From: Oleomonas cavernae
GTDB taxonomy: Bacteria > Pseudomonadota > Alphaproteobacteria > Zavarziniales > Zavarziniaceae
Direction of reading: 5' to 3'
DNA: 64,000 nt
Assembly: GCF_003590945.1 (NCBI RefSeq)
Contig: NZ_QYUK01000011.1
Location: forward strand, 1,516,001 to 1,580,000
Below the pieces are notes generated by a model. It searched no databases, was not told where the DNA came from, and was given only the letters and a program-made list of their open reading frames with translations. The first letter of the stretch is position 1, and the number at the start of each line of letters is the position of its first letter. The position numbers and the translations under genes were made by a program. Shown one piece after another: positions 34,709 to 43,636 of this stretch.

Positions 34709-34858
34709 GCCTGCCCCTGCTGGGTCGAAAAGCACCCGCGCCGGCGGCGCCGAGCCTCTTCAGTCGAGTTTTCTTGCATCAGCGAAAGCCGGCCGTGTAT
34801 ACCTCCGCCCCGCCACGCATTTTGGCGGTGGGACCGACAAGTCCGACCGCCAGGGTCA

Positions 34859-34891
34859 GATTTAGGTTGTCCGACTGTTTTAGTCAAGTAT
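34859..34891 (-). promoter_or_regulatory. isc operon promoter with overlapping type 1 IscR site
   Basis: Read leftward, TTGACT (34882-34887) and TAAATC (34859-34864) are 17 bp apart. Overlapping the -35, the 25 bp at 34867-34891 read ATACTTGACTAAAACAGTCG followed by GACAA. This matches the E. coli type 1 IscR consensus (ATA, SYYGACT, R, WWW, YAGTC, RR) over the first 21 of 25 positions. The operon leader would be about 145 bases. The rest of 34709-34986 holds no gene I can support. Confidence 0.85.
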
Positions 34892-34986
34892 ATGCACGGG
34901 CAAGGCCGCCATGTTCCAAGGGCGTAGCGGCATGATTACCCCAGCAGTTGAGCAAAACAGTCGGGTATCGCGTCAAGGGGACCGGA

Positions 34987-35631
34987 ATGCCTGAGATCAT
35001 CTTCAACGGCCCGGCCGGGCGACTCGAAGGCCGCTACCATCATGCCGGCACCGGCGTGCCCGTGGCCCTGGTCCTGCACCCGCACCCGCAGTTCGGCGGG
35101 ACCATGAACAACAAGGTCGTCTACAACCTGTTTCACACCTTCGTGAACCGCGGTTTTTCGGTCCTGCGCTTCAATTTCCGCGGGGTGGGGCGCAGCCAGG
35201 GCAGCTTCGACAACGGCGCCGGCGAACTCTCCGATGCCGCCTCGGCACTCGACTGGATGCAGACCTACAACCCGTCGGCCGCGGAGTGCTGGGTCGCCGG
35301 CTTCTCCTTCGGCGCCTGGATCGGCATGCAGCTTCTGATGCGCCGGCCCGAAATCAACGGCTTCATTTCGGTCGCACCGCCCGCCAGCCGTTATGATTTC
35401 ACCTTCCTGGCGCCCTGCCCGTCCGACGGCCTGATCCTGCAGGGCACCGACGACCAGGTGGTGGCCGAGCCGGAGGTGGCCAAGCTCGCCACCCGCCTGT
35501 CGAACCAGCGCGGCATCAAGGTGAAGTACGAGACCATCAAGGGCGCCGGCCACTTCTTCGAAGACCAGATGGACGACCTCGTGCGGATCTGCGGCGGCTA
35601 CCTCGACATGCGCATGGGCCGGAACACCTGA
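34987..35631 (+). CDS. Alpha/beta hydrolase (COG2945-like)
   Basis: A 214-residue cytoplasmic alpha/beta hydrolase of a small uncharacterised group. LVLHPHPQFGGTMNNKVV marks the family, FRGVGRSQGSFDNGAGE the oxyanion region, VAGFSFGAW is the nucleophile elbow (GxSxG), and GAGHFFEDQ the catalytic His. I start it at the ATG at 34987 behind AAGGGGA; the frame continues back to a TTG. The last 34 bp overlap the convergent anmK gene tail to tail. Its substrate is unknown. Confidence 0.8.
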   Translation: MPEIIFNGPAGRLEGRYHHAGTGVPVALVLHPHPQFGGTMNNKVVYNLFHTFVNRGFSVLRFNFRGVGRSQGSFDNGAGELSDAASALDWMQTYNPSAAECWVAGFSFGAWIGMQLLMRRPEINGFISVAPPASRYDFTFLAPCPSDGLILQGTDDQVVAEPEVAKLATRLSNQRGIKVKYETIKGAGHFFEDQMDDLVRICGGYLDMRMGRNT

Positions 35632-36728
35632 CCACCCGGCATCGGCACCGGCACGCCGGTGGTCGTCGGCAGGCTCAGGGCCAAGCCGCGCAAGGCGCGC
35701 ACGGCGAGATAGGCGAAGGCCTCGGCCTCGATACTGTCGCCGCGCCAGCCCGCACTCTCCACCGGCTGCACCGCCACGCCCAGGCGGGTACCCAGCATCT
35801 CCATCATGACCGGGTTGTGCCGCCCGCCCCCGGTGACCAGGAACCGGGTCACCGGCCTGGGGAAATGCACCCGCGCCTGGGCGATCGCCTCGACCGTGAA
35901 AGCGGTCAAAGTCGCGGCGCCATCCTCGGCCGCAAGCCCGCGCACGGCGCCCAGGGTGAAGTCGTCGCGGTCCAGCGATTTGGGCACGCCTAAGTCGAAG
36001 AACGGGTGATCCATCATCTGGTTGAGGATCTGGATATCGACCTCGCCCGCCCCGGCCAGGGCCCCATCGGCATCGACCGGCCGGCCGGTGTGGGCCAGCG
36101 CCCAGTCGTCGATCAGGGCATTGCCGGGGCCGCAATCGAAGGCGACCGGCGCCTCCTCCGGGTCCAGGCCGATCCAGGTGAGGTTCGAGACGCCGCCGAT
36201 GTTCAAGACGGCGATCGGCCCGTCGCGTTCCATCATGCCCCGCGCCAGGGCCTGGTGATACAGCGGGGCGAAGGGTGCGCCCTGGCCCCCGGCGGCGACG
36301 TCCGCCAGGCGAAACTGGCCGACCACGTCGATGCTGAATTCATAGGCCAGGGCCAGGCCGTCGCCGATCTGCCAGGTCAGGTGCTGGTCCGGGCGATGCA
36401 GGATGGTCTGGCCATGGAAACCGATGACCCCGATCGCGTCGCGCGGCGTGCCCGTCCGGGCCAGGAAATGCTCGATGGCGGCGCGGTGCGCCTCGGTGAC
36501 CCGGGCCTCGGCCTCGCGCACCGCGCCTGGCACCGCCTGGCCGGGATCCCAGGCGGCGGCGACGCGGCTGGCCTCGCGGATGGCGGCGCGGGTCGTGGGG
36601 GTCAGGGGCACCGTCATGACCGGGCCGAAATGGGCGATGCGCTCGCCGTCGGTATCGATCAGCGCCAGGTCAATGCCGTCGGCCGACGTCCCGCTCATCA
36701 GGCCCAATGCCCGCATCACGGCCGTCAT
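35598..36728 (-). CDS. anmK: Anhydro-N-acetylmuramic acid kinase
   Basis: A 376-residue sugar kinase of the ASKHA fold that phosphorylates and opens 1,6-anhydro-MurNAc released in peptidoglycan recycling. GLMSGTSADGIDLALID is the ATP-binding signature, IGVIGFHGQTILHRP and LNIGGVSNLTW are family blocks, and FDCGPGNALIDDWALAHTG is the sugar-site region. RFLVTGGGRHNPVMMEML is the adenosine motif. It is convergent and overlapping with the hydrolase gene and divergent from tyrS. Confidence 0.93.
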   Translation of the reverse strand: MTAVMRALGLMSGTSADGIDLALIDTDGERIAHFGPVMTVPLTPTTRAAIREASRVAAAWDPGQAVPGAVREAEARVTEAHRAAIEHFLARTGTPRDAIGVIGFHGQTILHRPDQHLTWQIGDGLALAYEFSIDVVGQFRLADVAAGGQGAPFAPLYHQALARGMMERDGPIAVLNIGGVSNLTWIGLDPEEAPVAFDCGPGNALIDDWALAHTGRPVDADGALAGAGEVDIQILNQMMDHPFFDLGVPKSLDRDDFTLGAVRGLAAEDGAATLTAFTVEAIAQARVHFPRPVTRFLVTGGGRHNPVMMEMLGTRLGVAVQPVESAGWRGDSIEAEAFAYLAVRALRGLALSLPTTTGVPVPMPGGQVFRPMRMSR

Positions 36729-36864
36729 CGCCCTCTCCTCCGAGGGAGGAGGGGGTTGGGTGAGGAGGTCGTCGGACAGAACGGGTTTACGGTCGCCACC
36801 ACGAACCGGCCCAACCCACCTCCCCCGACCCCTCCCCCCAAAGGGCGGAGGGGGATATTGCTTG
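36729..36864. repeat. GC-rich inverted repeat between anmK and tyrS
   Basis: It starts with CTCCTCCGAGGGAGGAGG, continues GGTTGGGTGAGG, and later has the complementary CCCAACCCACCTCC and a closing GGGCGGAGGGGG. It therefore contains a large imperfect palindrome of the type found between genes in many alphaproteobacteria. No other copy is in this window. Confidence 0.6.
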
Positions 36865-36925
36865 TGGCGTCACGATTCGCCTCCGGTTGTCCCGCCGTAT
36901 CCGGTCATGCTACACCCCGCGCACC

Positions 36926-38176
36926 ATGACGAGCTTGAAATCAGACTTTCTGCGGGTCCTCACCGAACGCCGCTACATCCATCAGTGCACGAACCTCGAG
37001 GGCCTCGACGCGCTCGCGGCGCAGAAGGCGCCGTTTGCCGCCTATATCGGCTTCGATGCCACGGCGGCGTCGCTGCATGTCGGCTCGCTCGTCCAGATCA
37101 TGATGCTGCGCAAGCTCCAGCAGGCCGGCCACCAGCCGATCGTGCTGATGGGCGGCGGCACCACCAAGATCGGCGACCCGTCGTTCCGCGACGAGTCCCG
37201 TCCCCTGCTGGACGAGGCGCGCATCGCCCAGAACATCGCCGGCATCAAGCGCGTCTTCGCGAAATTCCTGACCTTCGGCGACGGCCCGACCGACGCCGTG
37301 ATGGTCGACAACGACGCCTGGCTGTCGCAGCTCAACTACATCGAGTTCCTGCGCGATTACGGCCGGCATTTCTCGGTCAACCGGATGCTGTCGCAAGACA
37401 GCGTGAAGCTGCGCCTCGAGCGCGAGCAGAACCTGTCGTTCCTCGAATTCAACTACATGATCCTGCAGGCCTACGACTTCGCCGAACTCTCGCGCCGCCA
37501 TGGCGTACGCCTGCAGATGGGCGGCTCGGACCAGTGGGGCAATATCGTCCAGGGCGTCGACCTGGGCCGGCGCGTCGCCGACATCGAACTGTTCGGCCTG
37601 ACCTCGCCACTCATCACCTCGGCCTCGGGCGCCAAGATGGGCAAGACCGCCAAGGGCGCGGTCTGGCTCAACGAGGATGCGCTGTCGCCTTACGATTACT
37701 GGCAATTCTGGCGCAACACGGAAGATGGCGACGTCGGCCGCTTCCTGCGCCTGTTCACCGAACTGCCGGCGGTGGAGGTCGCCCGCCTGGAAGCGCTGCA
37801 AGGCGCCGAGTTGAACGACGCCAAGAAGATCCTGGCGACCGAGGCGACGACACTCGCCCATGGCGCCGCGGCGGCCGCGGCGGCAGCCGAGACGGCGCGC
37901 AAGACCTTCGAGGAAGGCACCGTTGCCGATACGCTGCCAAGGATCGCGGTGGATACCGCCGCCCTGGCGGCAGGCGTGCCGGTCTACGAACTGCTGGTCA
38001 AGGCCGGCATGGCCGCCTCCAACGGCGAGGCCCGCCGCCTGATCAAGGGCAACGGTGTCCGCCTGGACGACCAGCCGGTGGCCGACGAATTCGCCAAGGT
38101 AACCGGCCTGGGTACTGACGGCTCGGTCAAGCTGTCTGCCGGCAAGAAACGCCACGCGCTGATCGTTGCCGACTGA
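36926..38176 (+). CDS. tyrS: Tyrosyl-tRNA synthetase
   Basis: A 416-residue class Ic synthetase charging tRNA-Tyr. The HIGH-like motif is [11 protein letters not shown], the tyrosine pocket includes [10 protein letters not shown] and [15 protein letters not shown], and the KMSKS loop reads [11 protein letters not shown]. The C-terminal S4 domain binds tRNA ([20 protein letters not shown]). I use the ATG at 36926; the frame runs 39 bases further upstream into repeat-like sequence. Confidence 0.96.
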   Translation: MTSLKSDFLRVLTERRYIHQCTNLEGLDALAAQKAPFAAYIGFDATAASLHVGSLVQIMMLRKLQQAGHQPIVLMGGGTTKIGDPSFRDESRPLLDEARIAQNIAGIKRVFAKFLTFGDGPTDAVMVDNDAWLSQLNYIEFLRDYGRHFSVNRMLSQDSVKLRLEREQNLSFLEFNYMILQAYDFAELSRRHGVRLQMGGSDQWGNIVQGVDLGRRVADIELFGLTSPLITSASGAKMGKTAKGAVWLNEDALSPYDYWQFWRNTEDGDVGRFLRLFTELPAVEVARLEALQGAELNDAKKILATEATTLAHGAAAAAAAAETARKTFEEGTVADTLPRIAVDTAALAAGVPVYELLVKAGMAASNGEARRLIKGNGVRLDDQPVADEFAKVTGLGTDGSVKLSAGKKRHALIVAD

Positions 38177-38206
38177 CCCGGCGTCTGCGGCCTTGGAGAG
38201 GCGCTG

Positions 38207-38319
38207 TGCGTCCTTCGAGACGCCATGCTTCGCATGGCTCCTCAGGATGAGGGAAGTCTTTGTGCCAAAATAGTTTTCCTCATCCTGAGGAGGCCCGAAG
38301 GGCCGTCTCGAAGGACGCA
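38207..38319. repeat. Palindromic intergenic repeat, family B
   Basis: Outer arms TGCGTCCTTCGAGACG and CGTCTCGAAGGACGCA are perfectly complementary, inner arms CTCCTCAGGATGAG and CTCATCCTGAGGAG likewise, and the centre is AT-rich (about 38251-38279). Sister copies are at 48018-48130 and 49067-49179. It lies between the 3' ends of tyrS and the VapC gene. Confidence 0.95.
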
Positions 38320-38339
38320 CAGCCGGCGTGCCCGGCGCC

Positions 38340-38747
38340 TCACCAAGGGTTCAACAGGGCGACGCCCATCGGCATGAAATCCTTTACGTTCCTGGTCACG
38401 ATGGTCAGGCGATGAACGAGCGCGGTGGCGGCGATCAGCGCGTCGCGTTGGGGGCGTGGATCAGGAACGTGCAGCGGCGCGCAGCGCAGTGCGACTTGCG
38501 TGTCGACTGCCAGGATACGCCCGTCGAAGGCAGGTAGAACCTTGTGGTTGATCCAGCTTCGCAGCACGGTGCCCTGGGCTTGATCGCGCCTCGCGATCAG
38601 CAAGGCGCCGGCTTCGATCTCAAGGATGGTAATCGACGACAGGAACATCTGTGCGGCCGGCACGCTGTCGGCCCAGGCGGCGACATTGACGTCAGTGCGG
38701 TCACGACGCCGAAGTTCCGACAGGACATTGGTGTCCAGCAGGAACAT
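38340..38747 (-). CDS. vapC: PIN-domain toxin, VapC family
   Basis: A 135-residue PIN-domain ribonuclease. The acidic metal site is formed by Asp5 (MFLLDTNVLSEL), Glu43 or Glu45 (SITILEIEAGAL), Asp102 (RDALIAATAL) and Asp123 (TRNVKDF). Such toxins cleave tRNA or rRNA until bound by the antitoxin. The ATG at 38747 overlaps the antitoxin stop by one base (TGATG), which fixes the start; a longer frame to 38786 is not used. The downstream end abuts the family B repeat. Confidence 0.92.
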   Translation of the reverse strand: MFLLDTNVLSELRRRDRTDVNVAAWADSVPAAQMFLSSITILEIEAGALLIARRDQAQGTVLRSWINHKVLPAFDGRILAVDTQVALRCAPLHVPDPRPQRDALIAATALVHRLTIVTRNVKDFMPMGVALLNPW

Positions 38748-39004
38748 CAGCCCAGGTCTGCCGGCTTGAAGATACCGGTGCCCCACTTCGGCGGATCGAA
38801 ATCGATGTCCTCAATGCCCGGTTGATCGAGCAGTTCGCGGATGCTCGGCCCACCGCCGGTCAGCTTCGAATAGGCGTCGTGACGCAGCAACACGTAGGCC
38901 GGCTGACCCCGATCGGTAATAATGACCGGCCCGTCGTCCGCTGCGCGCTTGGCGCGGCCGATATCCTGGTTGAAGTCACGGCTGGAAATGGTTGTCGTCG
39001 GCAT
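38747..39004 (-). CDS. Phd/YefM-type antitoxin of the VapC module
   Basis: An 85-residue antitoxin. The N-terminal dimerisation and DNA-binding domain has SSRDFNQDIGRAKRAADDGP followed by VIITDRGQPAYVLLRHDAY, the Phd/YefM pattern. The C-terminal acidic part (ELLDQPGIEDIDFDPPKW) should wrap the toxin. It is translated from a probably leaderless message: the -10 box ends 6 bases before the ATG. Confidence 0.9.
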   Translation of the reverse strand: MPTTTISSRDFNQDIGRAKRAADDGPVIITDRGQPAYVLLRHDAYSKLTGGGPSIRELLDQPGIEDIDFDPPKWGTGIFKPADLG

Positions 39005-39010
39005 GTAGCA

Positions 39011-39040
39011 ACAATACTACAATTGCTTTGCCTCGGTCAA
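39011..39040 (-). promoter_or_regulatory. Promoter/operator of the Phd-VapC module
   Basis: Read leftward, TTGACC (39035-39040), an 18-bp spacer and TATTGT (39011-39016) are followed by six bases and the ATG. An inverted repeat TGTAG-N8-CTACA (39005-39022) overlaps the -10 box and could be the autoregulatory operator. Confidence 0.55.
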
Positions 39041-41398
39041 CTACAGCAGGAAGTCAGCCGCCGTCAGCGTGTAGGTGCCCGTGAGGGTCAGTTCGAAATC
39101 GGCCGCGCCGTCGCCGTTGGCGTCGGCCGACACGATCGTGTTGTTGCCGCTGGTGACGGCACGCAACTGACCCGCCACGCCGCCGAAGGCCGCCGTGCCG
39201 ATGAACTGGAAGGCATTGTCGGCGCTGGTCGAGGTGACGGCATCGATCAGCCGCAGATCGATACGGTCCAGGCCCGCCTCGAAATCCTGGATGATGTCGC
39301 GATTGGGGGTACCGGCGGGGCTGTCCGACAGGGCGGTGTAATAGAACAGGTCCCAGTCGGCGCCGCCCTTCAGCTTGTCGCGCCCGGCGCCGCCGACCAG
39401 CACGTCGCTCCCCGCCCCGCCGTCCAGCGTGTCGTTGTCCAGGCCGCCTTCCAGACGGTCGCCGCCGGCCTCGCCCTGCAGCGTGTCCTGGCCGGCGTCG
39501 CCCATCGCGATGTCATTGCCGTTGCCCGCCAGCACGGTGTCGTCCCCGCCGCCGGCGGCCAGGATATCCGCGCCATCGCCGCCGGTCAGCCGGTTCACGA
39601 AATTATTGGCCACGACCGAGAGGCCGGAGGCACTGCGCACCTCGATCCGTTCGATCTCGGCCGCCGCCGCCAGCACGTAGTTGGCGCTGAGCATGAGCTT
39701 GTCGCCGGTATCGCCCGCGGCCTCGATGACGAGGTCGCCCACGTTGTCTACATAGTAGATGTCGTTGCCCCCCAGGCCGCTGAGCGTGTCGGCGCCGCCG
39801 CCGCCATCGAGCTTGTTGGCACCGGCATTGCCGGTGATTTCCTGGTCGAAGCCGTTGCCCGTCAGGTTGAGGGCCGTGGTACTCGCCGCGTCCGCCGCCG
39901 CCAGCCGCTCGACATGGGCATTGCCGTCGAGCGTATAGCTGACGCTGGCCAACACGATGTCGAAGCCCTGCCCCGCCCCCTCGACTACCAAGTTGCCGGC
40001 ACCGTTGACGTAATAGAGGTCGTTACCCAGGCCGCCGGCCAGCGTCTCCGTGCCGGTACCGCCGACCAGGATATCGTTGTGAACGGGGATGAAACTCTCC
40101 AGCACATCCATCTGCGGCGTGTCGACACCGTCGACCGGCGAGATCGTGAAGTAGTAGCGGTAGGAGGTGCCTGCCTCCCAATAGGTTACACCCACCCAGA
40201 CGTCGGAATTCTGCGCCATATAGGCCAGCATGTTGGTCAGCGCCGTGGTCGCCAGCGTGTCGCTGTTGGCGCCCACCTCGCCCAGGAACAGCTTCTGCCC
40301 GTTGGCCCGGGCCCATTCGGTGACCGCGCGGATGCGGTCGACGCCGATGGTCGCCGAAACCGTGTCGGGCTGCATCCCGCCGCCGTCGGCGTCCATGTAC
40401 TGGTGAACCTCGAAGACATAGTTGTCGGCGGGATCGACCACGCCCGTGCCGATGACCGGGGCATTGTCGGTCACGATCCAGCCCAGCGCACTGTCCCAGT
40501 CGACGCCGGGCACCAGCACGGTCTGCGTGGCGCCCGCCGCGCGGATCGCGGCGATGGCGGCATTGGCGGCCTGAAGCCAGGCCGAGGCATCCATGATCGG
40601 CTCGCCCATCAGGCCGAACATGACATTCTCGTTGGCGGCATAGTGCTGGGCCATGCGCGACCAGAAGTCCGCGAAGGCCGAGATCGGCAATTCCGGGCTG
40701 CCGATCGTGCTGCCGTAGGCCGAACCCCGGTTATGGGCGTCGAGGACGACCTTCACGCCGCGCGAGGTGGCGTAATTGACGATGTCGTCCAGCAGGGCCA
40801 GCTCGCTGGCCGACAAGGCGCCCGATGGCGTCGGCTGGATGCGGTCCCACAGAAAGGCCACCCGGATGACGTTCAGGCCCTTGTCCAGGTAGTAATCGAG
40901 CTCGGCATGGGTCGGGTAGAAATAGTGGGTGCCCAGCTCGTCGTCGGGGCTGGGCGGGTTGGTGCTTTCGCCGCCCGAGAAGGAGATGCCGACCAGGTCC
41001 AGGCCCGGCGTCGGGTCCACCGGCGGCGGCGTGGTGTCGAACACCAGGGCGCCGTTCGAATAGAGCGCCGCCTGTGTCCACCAAAGCCCCTCGTGCCCGG
41101 TCTGGTAGGCCGCGAATTCGGCCTCGAAGCGATTGTCGCCGACCGTGATGTAATCGATGTAGAGGTTGCGGTCGCCGTCCGCGCCGGCGGCATTGTTGAT
41201 GAAATTGACCGCGATTTCGCTGGGCCCGGCCGTGCCGAATTGCGTGCCGATGTCGATGACGACGTCCTGCCACAGGCCCGCCGGGTGATCGGCTGTTGCC
41301 GTGAAGGTGCCGCCGATCTGCTGACCGTCGGCGACCACGGTGAACGCGGCGCCACCCTGCCAGCTATCCGCTGACACCCGAAGCGTGACCAACGTCAT
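39041..41398 (-). CDS. Secreted GH5-type glycoside hydrolase with CBM and RTX repeats
   Basis: A 785-residue modular protein without a Sec signal. Residues about 1-95 form a carbohydrate-binding-like beta domain (NLYIDYITVGDNRFEAEF). Residues about 130-420 are a GH5 cellulase-type barrel with Glu374 as likely nucleophile (FLGEVGANSD) and Glu266 as acid/base, but the usual NEP motif reads GEP (FGLMGEPIMD). From about 430 to 690 are calcium-binding RTX nonapeptides (GGLDNDTLDGGAGSDVLVGG). The end (LTLTGTYTLTAADFLL) looks like a type I secretion signal. No ABC exporter genes are close. The ATG at 41398 is chosen because the frame beyond it is not domain-like. Confidence 0.85.
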   Translation of the reverse strand: MTLVTLRVSADSWQGGAAFTVVADGQQIGGTFTATADHPAGLWQDVVIDIGTQFGTAGPSEIAVNFINNAAGADGDRNLYIDYITVGDNRFEAEFAAYQTGHEGLWWTQAALYSNGALVFDTTPPPVDPTPGLDLVGISFSGGESTNPPSPDDELGTHYFYPTHAELDYYLDKGLNVIRVAFLWDRIQPTPSGALSASELALLDDIVNYATSRGVKVVLDAHNRGSAYGSTIGSPELPISAFADFWSRMAQHYAANENVMFGLMGEPIMDASAWLQAANAAIAAIRAAGATQTVLVPGVDWDSALGWIVTDNAPVIGTGVVDPADNYVFEVHQYMDADGGGMQPDTVSATIGVDRIRAVTEWARANGQKLFLGEVGANSDTLATTALTNMLAYMAQNSDVWVGVTYWEAGTSYRYYFTISPVDGVDTPQMDVLESFIPVHNDILVGGTGTETLAGGLGNDLYYVNGAGNLVVEGAGQGFDIVLASVSYTLDGNAHVERLAAADAASTTALNLTGNGFDQEITGNAGANKLDGGGGADTLSGLGGNDIYYVDNVGDLVIEAAGDTGDKLMLSANYVLAAAAEIERIEVRSASGLSVVANNFVNRLTGGDGADILAAGGGDDTVLAGNGNDIAMGDAGQDTLQGEAGGDRLEGGLDNDTLDGGAGSDVLVGGAGRDKLKGGADWDLFYYTALSDSPAGTPNRDIIQDFEAGLDRIDLRLIDAVTSTSADNAFQFIGTAAFGGVAGQLRAVTSGNNTIVSADANGDGAADFELTLTGTYTLTAADFLL

Positions 41399-41612
41399 TG
41401 ATCGTTCTCCCCCGGCCTTGCCGGCCACCCTCAGGAGTACCCATGCCGCCTTTGGCCGCGGGCTGCAAGTTGACTTGAGCGCGCAGTGTCGCAGCCCAAC
41501 CCTTAAGCAAAGATTACCGGCATCGCGACCCGCCGCTTCCCCTGCGCCGGCATCGCTTTCGCCGGGCCGATCGCTTATGTTTCCGCATGGAACCAGAAGG
41601 GAACGGGCGCTG

Positions 41613-42698
41613 ATGGCGCAGGCAACGCCGATACCGGCCGAGAGCAATACCCGCGGCACCAGCATCGGCCTGACGGCCGTGATCGTCGCGGTGACCGACG
41701 AGGATCCGCGCGTGCTGGTGGCCCGGCGCATGACCCACGATCTGGCAACCCCGGCCCAGCAGGGCCTGTCGGCCCGCACCTTCGACGCGCCCGAAACCCT
41801 GCCGTTTGGCCCGTTCGAGCCGCAGCACCACCGCACCCTGGAACTGGGCCTGCGTCAGTGGGTGGGCGAGCAGACCGGCGTCGACCTGCGTTACGTCGAG
41901 CAGCTCTATACGTTCGGCAACCAGAATCGCGATCCGCGCGAGTTGCAGGGCGGCCCACGCGTCGTCTCGGTCGCCTACCTGACCTTGACCCAGGAAACCC
42001 CGCTGACCGGCACCGGCGAGGCGCAATGGCGCCCCTGGTACTCGTTCCTGCCGTGGGAGGATTGGCGCGACGGCCGGCCCGAGCTGATCGACCGGGTGAT
42101 CCGCCCGGCGCTGACCCGCTGGATCGATGCGGCCCCCGATGCCCGCAGCGCCCGCTCGCGCATGGAGCGCACGGCGATCGCCTTCGGCCCGGTCGCCGGC
42201 ACCGGGCATTTCGACCTGCTGCGCTGCCTCGACCGCTATGAACTGCTCTACTCCGCCGGCCTCGCCATGGAGGCGATCCGCGACGGGGCGATCGCCGCCC
42301 AGGCCGAGGGGCGCGAATTCGTGCCGCCGGGCGAGGAGCAACTGGCGGCGGTGACGGCGCTGGGCCATCCCATGGCATTGGACAACCGGCGCATCCTGGC
42401 CTCGGCCCTGGGCCGCCTGCGCGGCAAGATCGACTACCGCCCGGTGGTGTTCGACCTGCTGCCGCCCGAATTCACCCTGTTGCGCCTGCAGAAGGTGGTG
42501 GAGGCCCTGTCGGGCATCGAGTTGCACAAGCAGAATTTCCGCCGCACGGTGATGACCGGCAACCTGGTCGAAGCGACCGGCCAGATCGAGGCGACCGGCC
42601 GCGGCCGCCCGGCGGAAACCTATCGCTTCCGCCGTGACGTGATGCAGGAAAAGCACGACGTCGGCATCCCCCTGCCCTTGCCCAAGATCGGGGGATGA
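41613..42698 (+). CDS. Nudix-related transcriptional regulator of NAD synthesis (NadQ/NrtR-like)
   Basis: A 361-residue protein with an N-terminal Nudix-like domain and a C-terminal winged helix. The wing region FDLLPPEFTLLRLQKVVEAL, HKQNFRRTVMTG and NLVEATG is very close to the NrtR DNA-binding domain. The Nudix box is degenerate, so it probably senses a nucleotide without hydrolysing it. Its length exceeds NrtR (about 230-250) and suits the alphaproteobacterial NadQ group (COG4111) that represses nadABC. nadA, nadB and nadC begin 2.6 kb downstream behind two inverted repeats, which supports this. I start it at the ATG at 41613. Confidence 0.78.
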   Translation: MAQATPIPAESNTRGTSIGLTAVIVAVTDEDPRVLVARRMTHDLATPAQQGLSARTFDAPETLPFGPFEPQHHRTLELGLRQWVGEQTGVDLRYVEQLYTFGNQNRDPRELQGGPRVVSVAYLTLTQETPLTGTGEAQWRPWYSFLPWEDWRDGRPELIDRVIRPALTRWIDAAPDARSARSRMERTAIAFGPVAGTGHFDLLRCLDRYELLYSAGLAMEAIRDGAIAAQAEGREFVPPGEEQLAAVTALGHPMALDNRRILASALGRLRGKIDYRPVVFDLLPPEFTLLRLQKVVEALSGIELHKQNFRRTVMTGNLVEATGQIEATGRGRPAETYRFRRDVMQEKHDVGIPLPLPKIGG

Positions 42699-42712
42699 CG
42701 GGCACGGCAGCG

Positions 42713-43429
42713 TTACGCTCTCGCCAGTTCGACGATCGTTCGCGCCAGCTCGTCCGGGCGCGAGAAATAGGCCGAGTGGCTGGCAGCGATGCTCTCGACC
42801 CGGTCGACCGGGGTTTCGTTCAGCAGCCTGTCTTGAAGCGGCAAGGACACTGCCCTGTCCTGGGTCAGGCGGACATAGGCCCGCGGCACGCGCCCGTAGC
42901 GATCAGGGGTCAGTTTCAGGCGCGTCAGTGCCGGCCGGCTCGGCTCGCGGACGAGCAATGACCGTGCGAGGGCAACGTCGTCATCGCTGCAGTCGGCGTA
43001 AAGCGCCTCGCGATAGGCGCCGGGGTCGAGCCGGTCGCTCAGCGTCGCACGGCTGACCTCGACTTTGTCGGACAGCATCGAATGCCCATCGGGCAGGTAA
43101 TCCAGAACCCTCTTGCCTGTCGGCAGCATGAACGAGGCCACATAGATGATGCGCGCAATGCGATCGGGTGCGCGCTCGGCCAGCGTCGATGCCACGATGC
43201 CGTTGCGGCTGTGGACCACGAGGGTGGTCTTGCGACCCTGAACAAGGGCGCGTTCGGCCGCGTCGACCATGGCGCCGAGGCTGACGAAAATCGGCACCGC
43301 GGGTGAACGGCCCCGGCCCGGCAGGTCGATCGCCACCGCCCGGTGCCCTGCCGCCTCGACCCGCGGCACCACCTTGTGCCAGCACCAGGCACCATGCCAA
43401 CTGCCATGAATAAACAAGAAATCGGCCAT
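42713..43429 (-). CDS. Alpha/beta hydrolase
   Basis: A 238-residue cytoplasmic hydrolase resembling plant methylesterase/hydroxynitrile lyase-type enzymes. FLFIHGSWHGAWCWHKVVPR is the oxyanion strand, AIDLPGRGRSP the next loop, the nucleophile elbow is VVHSRNGIV with Ser, and the catalytic His is in AASHSAYFSRPDEL. The elbow lacks the usual first glycine. It starts at the ATG at 43429; a longer frame to 43498 has no support. Convergent with the NadQ-like gene, 14 bp apart. Confidence 0.8.
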   Translation of the reverse strand: MADFLFIHGSWHGAWCWHKVVPRVEAAGHRAVAIDLPGRGRSPAVPIFVSLGAMVDAAERALVQGRKTTLVVHSRNGIVASTLAERAPDRIARIIYVASFMLPTGKRVLDYLPDGHSMLSDKVEVSRATLSDRLDPGAYREALYADCSDDDVALARSLLVREPSRPALTRLKLTPDRYGRVPRAYVRLTQDRAVSLPLQDRLLNETPVDRVESIAASHSAYFSRPDELARTIVELARA

Positions 43430-43581
43430 CGCCAGCGCCTTCCAGCATTGTTTGCCGCGCCATGATGCGCCGATCGGCGCGGCGATCTTGCCGGGCATTG
43501 CACTCCCATCCCGAGCCTGCCGGCGAGCGAGAGTCGACCGCCGTCACCTGCCTCGCCCCCGGGGCACGAGCGTAGCGGTGC

Positions 43582-43615
43582 TTGGCAAATGCTCAAGATC
43601 TAGCTAAATTAGCTA
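43582..43615 (+). promoter_or_regulatory. Promoter/operator of the second Phd-VapC module
   Basis: TTGGCA (43582-43587), 17 bp and TAAATT (43605-43610) form the promoter. The -10 box lies inside a perfect inverted repeat, TAGCTAA-A-TTAGCTA (43601-43615), an evident autoregulatory operator. Unlike the other TA modules here, this one has a short leader with a purine-rich ribosome site. Confidence 0.72.
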
Positions 43616-43636
43616 AGCTACCCGCGGAGAGGCCCG

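Noticed and set aside
36729..36864. Riboswitch or T-box leader upstream of tyrS
   Set aside because: The structure is a long GC-rich inverted repeat of intergenic type; no T-box sequence or specifier loop is visible, and T-boxes are not expected in this group.
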